Notes: generated by a model from the letters alone, not told the origin. Shown: positions 49,501-59,807, counted from the first letter of the stretch. The stretch is 64,000 bases of DNA from Kingdonia uniflora (GCA_014058105.1 JACGCM010001594.1:1612001-1676000), one strand, 5' to 3'. Made by a program: numbers and translations.

Positions 49501-51274
49501 TCTGTCGAGGAACAGACTATGGAGGTTACAGAGGTAATAAAAACTGAAGTAGTATTCTTCTACCAGGAGGAAGATGTTGATGAAGCTAGTCAGGTAACTT
49601 ATCATTTGTTTGTTGGTAGCTTCTTATTTTCTTCTATTTATTTTCCCATATCTTGTATCACTCTTATCATTTGTGGTCTGTTTATTTACAGACCAAAAAA
49701 CGGGTTTTTTTGTCAAGGAACATAGTAAAGAGAAGATGGTTGAAGGCAAGGATAATGATGATGGAACTTCACAAAAAAAACCAGACCCTATAAAAACAAT
49801 AAAAGAAATGGTTGTTGGTCAGACCAATGTATGAAGTACTTTTAAACCAGACCCTAAGTAATAAGATTTCATGATATATCTTATTACTCATTCTCATGTA
49901 ATATGCACATTTATATTTTCTTATTTCATGACATATTTGTTCCAGCTTGTTTTAATAGAGTCAGAAGTGGATGTCACCTTAAAGAAGAGACATAAACTAA
50001 CTGACAAATATATAATTGTCAAAGCCATTTCATTTGCTATTCAAATGATTCTATTGCATGCTCACCTTGACAAGCTTTTTCCTAGAGTATTATTGGAATC
50101 TTTTATTCAAAGACCCATCTTCTAGGATGAGAAAAACCAGGTGGGCTAAGTTTGGTTACTAAGGAAGGATAAATTATCTACTAAAGCTAATTACTATAAT
50201 ACGAGTACCTATAGGAGGATAGGTGAAGAAATTGTTTGCCTTAACGCTTTCTACACCTTACATCCAAACCAATGGTTGGACAATGAGGTATTTATATTAT
50301 TTATTTATTTTCCTCTGCCATTTACTGCATTATCTTTTATCATTTACGCTATTTTGTCAGACAACGGTCATTTGTTCAAAGGAATCTACCATTTGTTTTT
50401 AAATTGGTTGTCATTTGTTCATTGCTCTTTGGCATTGTTTATACAGAAGTTGTTTTCCTTGAACTTTATCATTTATATGGAGACACTTGTCATTTGTATT
50501 TCTAAACTTTATCATTTGTGGTTGATAATTTGTCATTGTCTTTTTTTATTCAGGTCATTAATGTTTACATTAGCCCTGATTCAAAATTTTGATTCACAAC
50601 ATCGTGCCCGCCTAACTAAAGAAAAGATTTAGTTGACGGATATCTATTCTGGCCAAATTATAGGTAAGGCTTTCAGTGTCTAGACTCGTATTGTGTCCTC
50701 TCCAGAAGCTATAAAATTAAAGAAGAAATTAATTTAGGAACTAATTACTTCTATGTGATGGGATTCTATAGTTTTGCATTACTTTGATCGAGGAAATTTG
50801 AAAGTGACAAATTTAAAATTAATATTCCTTCCCTTGAATCTCAATGATAACCACTGCGTCCTTTGTGCTGTGCTCTTTTAGGAAAGAAAACTATGCATCT
50901 ACAATTTACTGGTGGATGCATAAATTATAAATATAAAGAAGAAGAAGTTATCTCCTGGACACCAACGTATTCATGATCAGCTATCAACGATCCTCCCAAA
51001 AATGTTAATATGGACAAATTTTGCTGATCGTAGGCCACTTACTAGTTCAGAGGTAAAAACTTATGGTATTAACTCCAGATGGACAACTCATTTTGGGGAG
51101 AGTCCGATACAACCAAATAGTAATGATTGTGGGATCTATATGCTTATCTTTATGGACAATATCCTAAGGGGGATGTGATTTTCCGATCTGATAGACGGTG
51201 ATAAATGTCATTACATAATTGCTTATGACATATTGAGGATGGGAGTTGAGCCGGAGGAGATTTGTAAATTTTGA
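46503..51274 (+). pseudogene. MULE-associated DUF1985-like/Ulp1 (C48) protease gene, decayed
   Basis: This is a spliced gene remnant. Exon 1 starts at ATG 46503 and shows RLHKIFGALPEEDKGALR and HVCLILGLRV, like the DUF1985 or plant-mobile N-terminus of transposon Ulp1 proteins. A GTAAGA donor at 46987 joins to the acceptor at 47179 (DILRFFHLLNKG). Stops follow (TAG near 47365, TAA near 47590). Short Lys/Glu-rich exons occur at 48120-49830. The C-terminal Ulp1 fold starts near 50195 (HPNQWLDNE) and has catalytic His in NDNHCVLCAV (50852-50854). The usual Asp is Asn in CIYNLL, and the Cys in SNDCGIYML is at 51128-51130. It ends TGA 51272-51274. His and Cys are in the same frame but separated by stops. 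The active family cleaves SUMO-like conjugates. Confidence 0.78.
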
Positions 51275-51416
51275 CATTCATTTTGTTGTAAAGTATAATT
51301 TTTGTAGATTTGTAAAGTTATAAACAGTTATGAATATCATTAATTTATATGATCTTTATCATTTGTTATTCTTATATGTCATTCATATATAAAATATTAA
51401 TTTATATAGAGTCAAA

Positions 51417-51545
51417 ATGTAGTGTCTGTCTAGTTGAATGTATTTGTCATTTTATGACTTATATGCCATCCACTTATAAATCATTTGTCATTTGTTTGCA
51501 ATCTTTTATCACCTTTTAATGCAATAGTTGTCATTTGTTCAGAAT
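51417..51545 (+). repeat. 3'-flank module, copy 1
   Basis: The block AGTGTCTGTCTAGTTGAATG, then TTTGTCATTTTATGACTTAT, follows the Ulp1 frame. Related blocks follow the acidic ORF (52217-52420) and a lone remnant (55757-55960). Confidence 0.8.
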
Positions 51546-51838
51546 GTCATCTAGTTCTGAAATATTTGTGTGAAACATGTACAGGTATGAGAATGTTACA
51601 TATGGAGGAATAATACAATTAGATGCATGATGTATAAAATCAATTTGCAGGTATTACATCTCCCAACTACTCCTAATTTTATTTCTTTTTATTTGACTAT
51701 GGTTTATAGGAAACACAAGTGTGTTTAAGAGTATTAATTAGATTTTTTAAGCCTAAAAACTCAAGCTAAGTCTATAAAAGCCTATATTGCTACCCCCAAA
51801 TATATCATAACACAACCTCCTTGTCATCATCTTCTACA

Positions 51839-52216
51839 ATGGATAATAACAGTCTAAGAGGAACAAAATATTACACAACCTCTGAAGATGAAGAAGAAAG
51901 GGATTATGATTATCCCATAGATGATTCTGCTGGTGATGATGACTCTGATAAAAAAAAGAGTAGGGATGATGACTCTGTTGAAACAGATGGAGATAAAGAC
52001 GCTGACTCTGATGGTGATAGTGACTCTGATGATAATGGTATCTCTGAGAGTGATGGGGACTCTGATGAAATAAATATAGATGGTGACTATGATGATGATG
52101 GTGACTCTAATAATGGTGGTGACTTTGATGGTGATGGTGGTAATGTGGATACTGGTGGTGATGGAAACCAAGGTAGTGCTGATGTTCCAAGAGCCAAAAA
52201 GGCTAAAACTTGTTAA
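51839..52216 (+). CDS. Asp/Ser-rich acidic protein of the MULE region
   Basis: This is an intact 125-residue frame from ATG 51839 to TAA, with a TATAAAAG box at about 51778, suitably placed upstream. The centre is a run of (D/G)-D-S-D units (SDGDSDSDDNGISESDGDSD), and the C-terminus is basic (PRAKKAKTC), like a nuclear-localisation signal. I recognise no family. Similar acidic tails occur in histone-binding and nuclear proteins, but repeat composition alone proves nothing. Its C-terminal codons and 3' flank recur at about 55710-55960, so this gene was duplicated inside the element. The encoding DNA is itself a degenerate GATGATGGTGACTCT-type repeat, so it may have grown by slippage. Confidence 0.5.
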   Translation: MDNNSLRGTKYYTTSEDEEERDYDYPIDDSAGDDDSDKKKSRDDDSVETDGDKDADSDGDSDSDDNGISESDGDSDEINIDGDYDDDGDSNNGGDFDGDGGNVDTGGDGNQGSADVPRAKKAKTC

Positions 52217-52420
52217 TTATAGTGTCTGTGTAGTTAAATCTATTTGACATTTTATGAAATATATGTCATCCAGCTATTAATCGTCTCTCATTTCTCTTTA
52301 CATTTTTTTTATCATTTGTCATCTTATGTCATGGGCTTATGAATATGTTGTTGTTATTTGTTATATATGATTTGCCATTTCTCATTCATAATTTTTCATT
52401 ATTTTTGTTTCCTATCTTGT
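52217..52420 (+). repeat. 3'-flank module, copy 2
   Basis: This follows the acidic ORF directly: AGTGTCTGTGTAGTTAAATC, TTTGACATTTTATGAAATAT, GTCATCCAGCTATTAATCGT. It is about 3.5 kb upstream of the third copy and most similar to it. Confidence 0.85.
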
Positions 52421-52442
52421 AAAGTCGTTCTGAGATGAAAAA

Positions 52443-52530
52443 ATGATTTGTCATTTGTTATCTATGATTTGTCATTTTTTATATATGATTTATTATTTCT
52501 TATATATAATTATTTATTTATTAACTATAA
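52443..52530 (+). repeat. Short 21-nt tandem array
   Basis: About four imperfect units of the ATGATTTGTCATTTGTTAT type. It is the same unit as the arrays at 53.4-54.8 kb. Confidence 0.75.
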
Positions 52531-52540
52531 TTTGTAAAAC

Positions 52541-53248
52541 TGTAGTAGCCTACTCGCAGCCTTCTGACACTGGTCGAACACTCGAAGGTTACATCGAAGC
52601 CTACCTGATGACTCGAAGCCTAGTATGTCAATAATCAAGTCTACGAAACCTTCCGAGACTATTCGAACACTCGAAGGAAACATTGAGCCAAAAATACTTT
52701 GACCATGGGCACACATGGTCGAAGGGAAATGTTTCAGGCAGCCAGCTCACCAGATAAAACAGTGAAGCACGCCCCACGATAACTGTGGTGCTAGATCCAA
52801 CAACTATAATGTTAGAGCCAATAACTACAGTATAAGACTCGACAAATTGCAATGTCAGAACCGACTCTGGGTACAAGTCAATTGTCCCCGGAGGATACAG
52901 ATGTAACTGGGCTTCCCATGGTGACTTATCCCATCCTATGTTATATAAATAGGGGGGAGGAGGAACTGTGAGGGGATTAGAAAATCTCCCTAATAATCCT
53001 TAAAAATTTACCTTCGAATACCCTGTGAATTACCCTGTACTCGATATTTTGACTACTCGATATTTATATCATCATTCTTAAAAATCCTCATCAGAGGTCT
53101 TGGAGTAACCGATTTAAGGCCTCCACGCAAGTGTATTATAAGTAAGTTAGTTCTTATTATTATTAATTATACGCTTGAACCCCCTTGTAGAGGATAAACT
53201 TCATAGTGTTAGAGTCAACTTCCCCTCTCGAGAAGTTAGGCCCCTACA
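52541..53248. mobile_element. Solo LTR with AAAAC target-site duplication
   Basis: A 708-bp unit begins TGTAGTAGCC, ends CCCCTACA and is flanked by AAAAC at 52536-52540 and 53249-53253. Inside are a TATATAAATAGGGG promoter near 52942 and clustered CTCGAAGG/ACTCGAA words in the 5' third. No primer-binding site or internal region follows, so it is a solo LTR left by recombination. Size, TATA box and 5-bp duplication fit Ty3/gypsy or copia; I lean to Ty3 but cannot prove it. Confidence 0.92.
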
Positions 53249-53253
53249 AAAAC

Positions 53254-53915
53254 ATAAACCAACAATTAATCTATTTGGTTTGTAGATAGACAATTGATGT
53301 AAGTCAATTGGTCTATTTGGTTATTTGATATAATAAATTGTGTTTGTTTGTATGTAGACAATATTTGGGATCAAAAATATGATTATTTATTTGTTATTTA
53401 TGATTTGTCATTTGTTATTAATGATTTGTCATTTGTTATATATAATTTGCCATTTGTTATCTATTATTTATCATTTATTATATAAGAATTGTTATTTGCT
53501 ACATATGATTTGTCATTTGTTATTTATTATTTGTCATTTGTTATCTATGATTTGTGAAACATAAACCAACAATTGATCTATTTGGTTTGTAGATAGACAA
53601 TTGATGTAAGTCAATTGGTCTATTTGCTTATTTGAAATAATAAATTTTGTTTGTTTGTAAGCAGACAACATTTGGGATCAAAAACACGATTATTCATTTG
53701 TTATATATGATTTGTCATTTGTTATCTATGATTTGTTATTTGTTATATAGGATTTGTCATTTGCTATATATAATTGATCACTTCTTATTTATGATTTGAC
53801 ATTTGTTTTATATGATTTGTCATTTGTTATATATGATTTATCATTTGTTATTTATGATTTACCATTTCTTATATTTAATTTGTCATTTGTTATTTATGAT
53901 TTGTCATTTTTCTGT
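53254..53915 (+). repeat. 21-nt tandem arrays in a 307-bp higher-order repeat
   Basis: Two copies of a leader block start at about 53251 and 53558 (ACATAAACCAACAATT, then GATAGACAATTGATGTAAGT). Each is followed by a run of 21-nt units (consensus ATGATTTGTCATTTGTTATAT). The arrays lie at about 53379-53556 and 53686-53915. Because 21 is a multiple of three, the plus strand stays open and would encode repeats of MICHLLY. I treat this as a satellite, not a gene. Confidence 0.9.
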
Positions 53916-54689
53916 AAGCTTTTTCTTGCTGAATCATGAAATCTTACTCTACAGATATTTTTGGAACAACTCATCCTGAAGATATTTTCCATTTCGACAT
54001 ATATTCGAGAAACCAAACATGTTTGAGAAGATATATACTTTCAGCATACCAAGTTCAAAAACTGTCGTAAATTGAGCACAATCAGAACGATTACAATCAG
54101 AACGATGGCTAAAACATTTATTATGTACAAAAAATTGATTACAAATTTATTCATTTTTACTAAAACGATGACTAAAACATCACGATACAACCTTCACAAC
54201 CTTCACCCAACGACACAACCTTTACAGTCATCATGGTGCGTCATTCTCTCTCACCAATGCAATCGCAATGTTCCATAGACTACCAACATGATCCAGACCC
54301 TTTAGGATTACGGAATACAACTAACAATGGTACACATAATCTTCTTCTGCTGCCTTTGCCTCCACCTCACTTATCCCTTCATAATCTGGCTCTACTGGTA
54401 CAAGCGGCCAACCACATAGGCACAATTTTCCAAAATACCATCTTATCAGCTCCTAATACTTACACTAAACACGGATGCGTAACGCCTCCTCACAGAGCTG
54501 AGCCCTTATTAGCACCATCTTTCCAAAGGGAACCAATGACCTCCTCAAACACATACAAGGAGTATTTATACATTCAAATCTAATGAATCACAACTCCTTA
54601 AGAGTCAAAGACAACAATTACTATCCCAACCAACCTTCTATGAAACCATTTCTGGGCTCTATACAGTTTATACATATTCATTTGAGAAC
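53916..54689. other. Unassigned spacer
   Basis: Non-repetitive, mixed sequence between arrays. The short open frames here show no domain, and I would not call them genes. Confidence 0.4.
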
Positions 54690-54835
54690 CTATGATTTAT
54701 CATTTGTTATATATGATTTGTCATTTGTTATCAATTATTTGTCATTTGTTATATATGATTTACCATTTGTTATATATGATTTGTTATTTGTTATTTATGA
54801 TTTGTCATTTGTTATCTATGATTTGTCATCATCAT
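54690..54835 (+). repeat. Third 21-nt tandem array
   Basis: About seven units of the same 21-nt repeat, ending at a (CAT)n-like run CATCATCATCACCATC. The plus strand again encodes MICHLLY-type heptads. Confidence 0.9.
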
Positions 54836-55756
54836 CACCATCAACATGTTAAGTTTATATTTTTAGTTCGAAATTGCAATACTCATTTGGCACAAAAAAA
54901 GAAAATTTCATTAGCTCAAATATTGTAATAGAATACAATTCCAGAACTTTTCTACATATTGATTTATAGTTTGCATTACATCAGTTTATGCACTTAAACA
55001 CTTTAGTTTACGCATTGAAGACGACGAATGGATGCATGTTTCCATTATCTGTCTTCTCCACTACCACCACTGTCTTTTCCTCCGTAACCTCCACCACCTT
55101 CGAGTAGCCCAGAAAGAAAAATGATTATACTTTTATAGAATCAACTCACCAGCAGGGTACCAATAAAACTTCCTCAGACGTATACCGGCCGTTTCATCCA
55201 CCGCTGTAATAGCCTCTTTTGCCAGAAGATGCATACCATCCCTTCGCCCCTACCCCGACATCACCATATAGTGAAAGCGGACCATTTGATAATAATCATC
55301 ATCTGCCTCCTCCACCTCTTTATACATCATGCCGTGGTAAGTAGGACGCACTAGAATTAGGGTAGGAAGGTCAAGGGACTGGGTCCTAAAGTTTCAAAAT
55401 TGCAACTCCTACACCTTGGCAAGAACCCTAGCCTCGTACGCTTAGCATTTAGTGGTTGTCATCTTTTTCACAGAATAGTCATAGAGGGAATAATTCCAGA
55501 AGATATGAAATAAAGGAAGTACTTGACGAATAAATAACTGCTACTATAAACCACAACAGTATTTATACCATACCTCTATTAATGCCGAGTTCCAAATTCC
55601 CAATGTCAGAATAAATTCCAACACAACAATCTTGACCTAAGCCATTGGTTTTAAGGAACCCCACAACCACAACAGATATTCATGAAGAAACATTGAAATA
55701 ATCCCCAGGTACTAATGTTCCAAGAGTCAAGAAGGCCAAAACTTGTTGATTGCAGT
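54836..55756. other. Unassigned spacer
   Basis: No gene is supported. At its end (about 55705-55756) lies a remnant of the acidic ORF's last codons (VPRVKKAKTC-like), which leads into 3'-flank module copy 3. Confidence 0.45.
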
Positions 55757-55960
55757 GTCTGTGTAGTTGAATGTATTTATCATTTTTTGAAATATATGTT
55801 ATCCATCCATTAGTCGTCTGTCATTTGTTTTTACTTTTTTACCATTTTGTATTTAATGTCGTGGTCTTATGAAAATGTTGTCATTTGTTATATACATTTT
55901 ATCATTTCTCATTCAACATTTATCATTATTTTCGATTCTTACTATCTATTCAAAAAATTT
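55757..55960 (+). repeat. 3'-flank module, copy 3
   Basis: AGTGTCTGTGTAGTTGAATG, then ATTAGTCGTCTGTCATTTGT and the following 100 bp parallel 52217-52420. The acidic coding region upstream is gone except for its last codons, so this is a decayed second copy of the acidic gene. Confidence 0.85.
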
Positions 55961-56090
55961 GCTCTTTTGTTCCTATCTTGTCAAGTCGTTCTAAGACAAA
56001 AAGATTGTTTAACACGTTACGCTATTCTGTTTCTGCTTATATATAAAGTAGACTCCATATATGTGAAGTTCCACTCCAAAATTAATCATA

Positions 56091-56348
56091 ATGGATTCAA
56101 GCCGACCACGCCATCTGCACAACCACCAGCCTGCAAAGGAGAAATGCCAAACTATAGAGGATGACTTCTTATGGAGGGTTTTTAATTTCTTTGCGATGCT
56201 TCAATCAGCTATCGATAATATTGACAATAGGATAGCTGCCAGTCTTACAATCATAGATTCAAATCTTGAGTGCATTGTTGACATAATTGAATTGCTAGAG
56301 GATAGGTTAGATCTAACTGAGGAGATGTTGTCTGGTCTTGAACCATAG
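56091..56348 (+). CDS. Small 85-residue helical protein
   Basis: This is an intact ATG-to-TAG frame with a TATATATAAAG box about 50 bp upstream (56036-56047). A basic start (MDSSRPRHLHNHQPAKEK) precedes a region with heptad-like hydrophobic spacing (FFAMLQSAIDNIDNRIAAS, IVDIIELLEDRLDLTEEML), probably a coiled coil. The family is unknown to me. It is the last plus-strand frame before a convergent GRF-finger remnant. Short frames of this kind are common in transposon regions, so being a real gene is only moderately likely. Confidence 0.4.
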   Translation: MDSSRPRHLHNHQPAKEKCQTIEDDFLWRVFNFFAMLQSAIDNIDNRIAASLTIIDSNLECIVDIIELLEDRLDLTEEMLSGLEP

Positions 56349-56559
56349 ATTTGACTATCTTCTATAATATTGTTGTTCAGTAGAATTTGTAGTTCGATTA
56401 TCCTTGTTTATCATTTGTATTTTAGCTTTAAACATTTGTTCCTAAAGAGTTTAGCATCCGAGAGTCAGAAATTAACGTCACTAAAGATAAAGAATATTAT
56501 ACTTCACTCCTACATATTTAACTACTTGTTAAGATATAAAGATTTTAACTTAGACAAAA

Positions 56560-56894
56560 AATCTTGCAGCATCTCTATTTTAACCTCGGAGATCCTTACT
56601 TGAGTGTAAGTTTTATTTGTAATACTGTCCAGAATCATCGGGCATAAAGGATTCTCGAAACCAAGTTTTGAATTAACAATGGTATTGTGGGCAATGGTAG
56701 AATCTTCTACCAGGTAGTTTGGAGACTCTACAAATGAGATCACAATTGTACCTTTTTACCTCATCTACCCATGTCCAAAAACTACACCTACCAAATTTGC
56801 GAGCGCATTGGCAAAACCAGCGGTTAGGGTTGAGGCTTGTACGTGAGAGATGAAGATCACAATTTTTACCACACCAGTAAATAGGGGAATACAT
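56560..56894 (-). pseudogene. GRF-type zinc-finger remnant, apparently two fingers
   Basis: The minus-strand frame gives WCGKNCDLHL, LNPNRWFCQCARKFG and CSFWTWVDEV, the GRF pattern (C-x-G ... NPGRRFY-x-C ... C-x-F-x-W-x-D). Directly after comes NCDLICRVSKLPGRRFYHCP, the start of a second finger, whose end needs a frame change near 56673. GRF fingers bind nucleic acid. A frameshift and the lack of a longer gene suggest decay. Confidence 0.6.
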
Positions 56895-56939
56895 CGTTGG
56901 TAGGGTTGTCTGTAATACTTAAGAACTAGAAAGAACTAG

Positions 56940-57180
56940 AAGCAAGTGTGCAGGTTATGTAGTGAACACTCTATGGTAGTGATAATTTACAATAGGAAAA
57001 TGACAAGCTATTTATAAAGAAATGAGAACAACTTATATGAGGATAATATTATCTTTACGATGACAATTAACTTTTATTATGATCATACCGTTGGTCACAA
57101 TAAAGGCCAAATACTTCACTTTAATTTTAATAACTTCTTTCCTTTACAGTTGATGTGACAAATGAATCTTTATTACATGA
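56940..57180 (-). repeat. Minus-side flank module, copy 1 (diverged)
   Basis: It contains TTTATAAAGAAATGA, a following stretch with ACTTCTTTCCTTTACAGTTG, and GATGTGACAAATGAATC. It is related to the closer pair at 57255 and 58306. Confidence 0.65.
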
Positions 57181-57254
57181 TTGTGACAACCTAGCTTAAA
57201 GTCAACTTTAATTACATTTACAACAAGCTATCTATCCAAAACATCCACATTGGT

Positions 57255-57465
57255 AGGGAAGTATGTAAGGCTTGATAATTCACAATAGTAAATTGATAAT
57301 GTATTTATAAAGAAATGATAAATACTAATGGTAGAATGACATTGAATTTACAGTGACAAATAACAGCACTAAAATAATACTCTTTGTAAGAACAAATGAC
57401 AAACTAGCCGTTTTAATTCCTAGAACTTCTTTCCTATACAGTCGATGTGACAAGTTATTCTTTCT
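57255..57465 (-). repeat. Minus-side flank module, copy 2
   Basis: It starts GCTTGATAATTCACAATAGT and includes AATAATACTCTTTGTAAGAA, CTTCTTTCCTATACAGTCGA. It is closely matched by 58306-58515, about 1.05 kb away. Confidence 0.85.
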
Positions 57466-57494
57466 AAGAGCATAAAAGTAGTTGAGTACAAGAG

Positions 57495-57977
57495 ATGCAA
57501 GATATGTATTATCAACAACAACCCCAACAATATCATCACCACCACGACCTGCAGTTTTTTAATCTAAACCCTATACCAACACCAAACCTTCTAAAGTTAT
57601 TAGACCTACAAAGATGTTTTATTTCTTTGATGCTCCCCAATTCATCAATATCTTTTACCAATCTGAATAAGAAACCGGGGAATAAATTTTATACTTTGTT
57701 AGATATATTCAGGGAAATCCCGTCTGTGGTGACCGATTGTGCATCGAGTATTTTGTATGATCCACAACTTTATTTGAACAACTTGCCTCTTCAACCACCG
57801 ATATTTAGGAAGTTGCCTTATAGATATGAAACTTCTTACATTGGGGGGTTAGATGAGAGGGAGGGGACTGGAGGGGTTTATCAAGATAGTGATAGAAGGC
57901 AGTTTGAGAACTTAGTGTTAGATTTTAGGCAAGAGATGACTATGGGTAGTGGTAAGAGTGAAAATGTGGAGGAGTAG
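57495..57977 (+). CDS. 160-residue protein of unknown function
   Basis: This is an intact frame from ATG 57495 to TAG. It has a Gln/His-rich start (YYQQQPQQYHHHHDLQFF), a proline/leucine middle (SILYDPQLYLNNLPLQPPIF) and a charged end (DSDRRQFENLVLDFRQEM). I do not recognise a family. It sits between two copies of a direct repeat (57255 and 58306), as captured or inserted DNA would. The codons look less AT-driven than in the surroundings, which could mean a captured host exon. Confidence 0.4.
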   Translation: MQDMYYQQQPQQYHHHHDLQFFNLNPIPTPNLLKLLDLQRCFISLMLPNSSISFTNLNKKPGNKFYTLLDIFREIPSVVTDCASSILYDPQLYLNNLPLQPPIFRKLPYRYETSYIGGLDEREGTGGVYQDSDRRQFENLVLDFRQEMTMGSGKSENVEE

Positions 57978-58129
57978 AGGATGTGGTGGGGACTATGAAC
58001 CGGACCAAGTGAGGAAGTAAGGAGGCATTGTTTGAACTTTGAAACTTGAAAGACTTGTTGTTATCCTAAAGCTTAAAGACTTAAATGGTAGATTTACGAT
58101 AAAAAATTCCAATTAAGCCAAATCAGGTC

Positions 58130-58305
58130 ATGGTTTGACCCATACCACTTAGGCTAAACCCTAGCCCAATCTATTTATTAAATGGGTTAGGCGAGTTTGG
58201 GTCAAATGACCCGCAACCCCTTAAGGCCAAACCCAGACCCAAACCCACCAAAAATGGGGTTGAGTCGGGTCGGGTTGGTGGATCGTGGGTCACTTTGCCA
58301 GCTCT
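58130..58305. mobile_element. One end of a hAT-like DNA element
   Basis: The right edge reads, on the minus strand, TAGAGCTGGCAAAGTGACCC, a form typical of plant hAT/MITE ends. Inside are multiple GGGTC/GACCC and AACCC words (TTGAGTCGGGTCGGGTTGGT). No matching left end or 8-bp duplication was found. Confidence 0.5.
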
Positions 58306-58515
58306 ATGTAATGCTTGATAATTCGTACTAGTAAAATGATAATGTATTTATTGAGAAATGATAAATACTAATGGGAGGATGATATTGACATTACAGTGAT
58401 AATTAATAGCACTAAAATAATACTCTTTGTAAGAACAAATGACAAATTAGCCATTTTAATTCTAAGAGCTTCTTTCCTATACAGTCGATGTAACAAGTCA
58501 ATCTTTATTACTTGA
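58306..58515 (-). repeat. Minus-side flank module, copy 3
   Basis: Partner of copy 2, including AATAATACTCTTTGTAAGAA and CTTCTTTCCTATACAGTCGA. It runs directly on from the hAT-like end. Confidence 0.85.
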
Positions 58516-58786
58516 TTAGATAACTTAGCTTAAAGTTAACTTTGATTTTGTTTAGAACAAACTATCTATCCAAAACATCCATGTGGTTCCCGCCATTCTA
58601 AACCCTAAGCTTTAAACCCTGCCATGCGCGATTTAAAGTCCCAATGCAAGGCATTCAATTCTCCCAAATATAAAACCCTAAACTCATTTCAGTTATATAT
58701 TTTCAACTATTCAAACCCTCAACCTTAAATTTGTTTTTCAACTTCTCGACTATTCAAACCCTAAACTCTTTTTAATTTCTCAAGAA

Positions 58787-59221
58787 ATGTCGTACTCTTA
58801 CTCCACTCGATTTAGCCGTGCCTCTTCCAACGCCCCTCGGGATTGGTTTCAGGTGGTAAGAATTTTGGAAAAATAGGATGATGAATGTCTTTTCAAGTTG
58901 AATAGAATATTCCTAATGAAGAAGGATATCTCTGGTGAGAAGGCGCAATTACTAAAATAGCATTACAAAGAGTTCAAGGAGAAATTAGGAGAGCTCGATA
59001 AAATAGATGGGGAACTGGATAAAATTATAATAAAGAAAAGTGAGCATTCTGAAGAGTTCAAGTTCCATATCCTCTTCTTGGAAGATAAGCTCCGCGCTCT
59101 AAAGTTGAACTGGGATGAACACAAGAAACTGTAGAAGGAGTTGGCCTGTAAAATTAGCTATCTTGAGCAGAAGATCAAGGCTATAGAACGTGATCAGAAT
59201 TCTTCAAGTGAGGAGTTGTGA
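58787..59221 (+). pseudogene. Coiled-coil protein, paralogue 1, interrupted by three TAG codons
   Basis: From ATG 58787 to TGA 59219-59221 the frame runs 145 codons with no frameshift. It is broken only by TAG at codons 30, 58 and 116 (58874, 58958, 59132). The start MSYSYSTRFSRASSNAPRDW is followed by long Glu/Lys-rich helix with heptad spacing (FKEKLGELDKIDGELDKI, EEFKFHILFLEDKLRALKL, YLEQKIKAIERDQ). The gene is unknown to me. A near-copy lies 1 kb downstream. TAG positions differ between the two, so each lesion arose separately. Confidence 0.6.
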
Positions 59222-59807
59222 ACATTTGTATTGTTATTGTTTCCCTTGTATGAACATTTGTTTTGTTTTATTCTGTTTCGTTTACTTTTTTGCTCTCAAA
59301 TATTGATTTTTATCTGATATGAGGGAAACAAATAATGGACAGTTTTGTCAAAAAATAATGATATAAGGGAACCAAATAAATGATAAAGGCTTCATGAACA
59401 ATAATACATAAATGTTGCACTTAACAAAATTGATGATAAAATTTCAATAGACAAATGATAAATTATATGTAAAATAATGACAGTTAAAGAAGGAAAAAAA
59501 TGATATATAGGATGCAAACAAATTAAAAATTCTATTAAACATATGATAAGTCGATGTGACTAGTAATAATACTTAATTAGACAACTCCGTTTAAATTCTC
59601 ATTGAATATGACTTACGTGTACAACAAGTAACGCCGCCGCCGAAGTAATAATACCTTCCACCCTAAATTCGTATCCCCATTATAATCTCTAACACGCGTC
59701 CCTTCCCAGTGCATTCAATTTCCTTGTATAAACTCTAATCTGAAATTAACTATTCTCAACTCTTCAACTATTCAAACCCTAAAATAGTTTTTAAATTCTC
59801 AAGAAAA

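Noticed and set aside
51854..52171. 105-codon Ile/Thr-rich frame on the minus strand
   Set aside because: It is a mirror of the GAT/GGT-repeat DNA of the acidic frame. Low complexity keeps both strands open.
53379..53915. Possible CRISPR-like array
   Set aside because: Units are contiguous 21-mers without unique spacers, and the host is a plant.
54233..54583. 116-codon plus-strand frame between the satellite arrays
   Set aside because: Mixed composition, no domain and no upstream promoter signal; chance openness is likely.
53379..54928. Frames encoding repeated MICHLLY heptads
   Set aside because: They arise from a 21-nt satellite with no independent evidence of a gene, so they are annotated as repeats.
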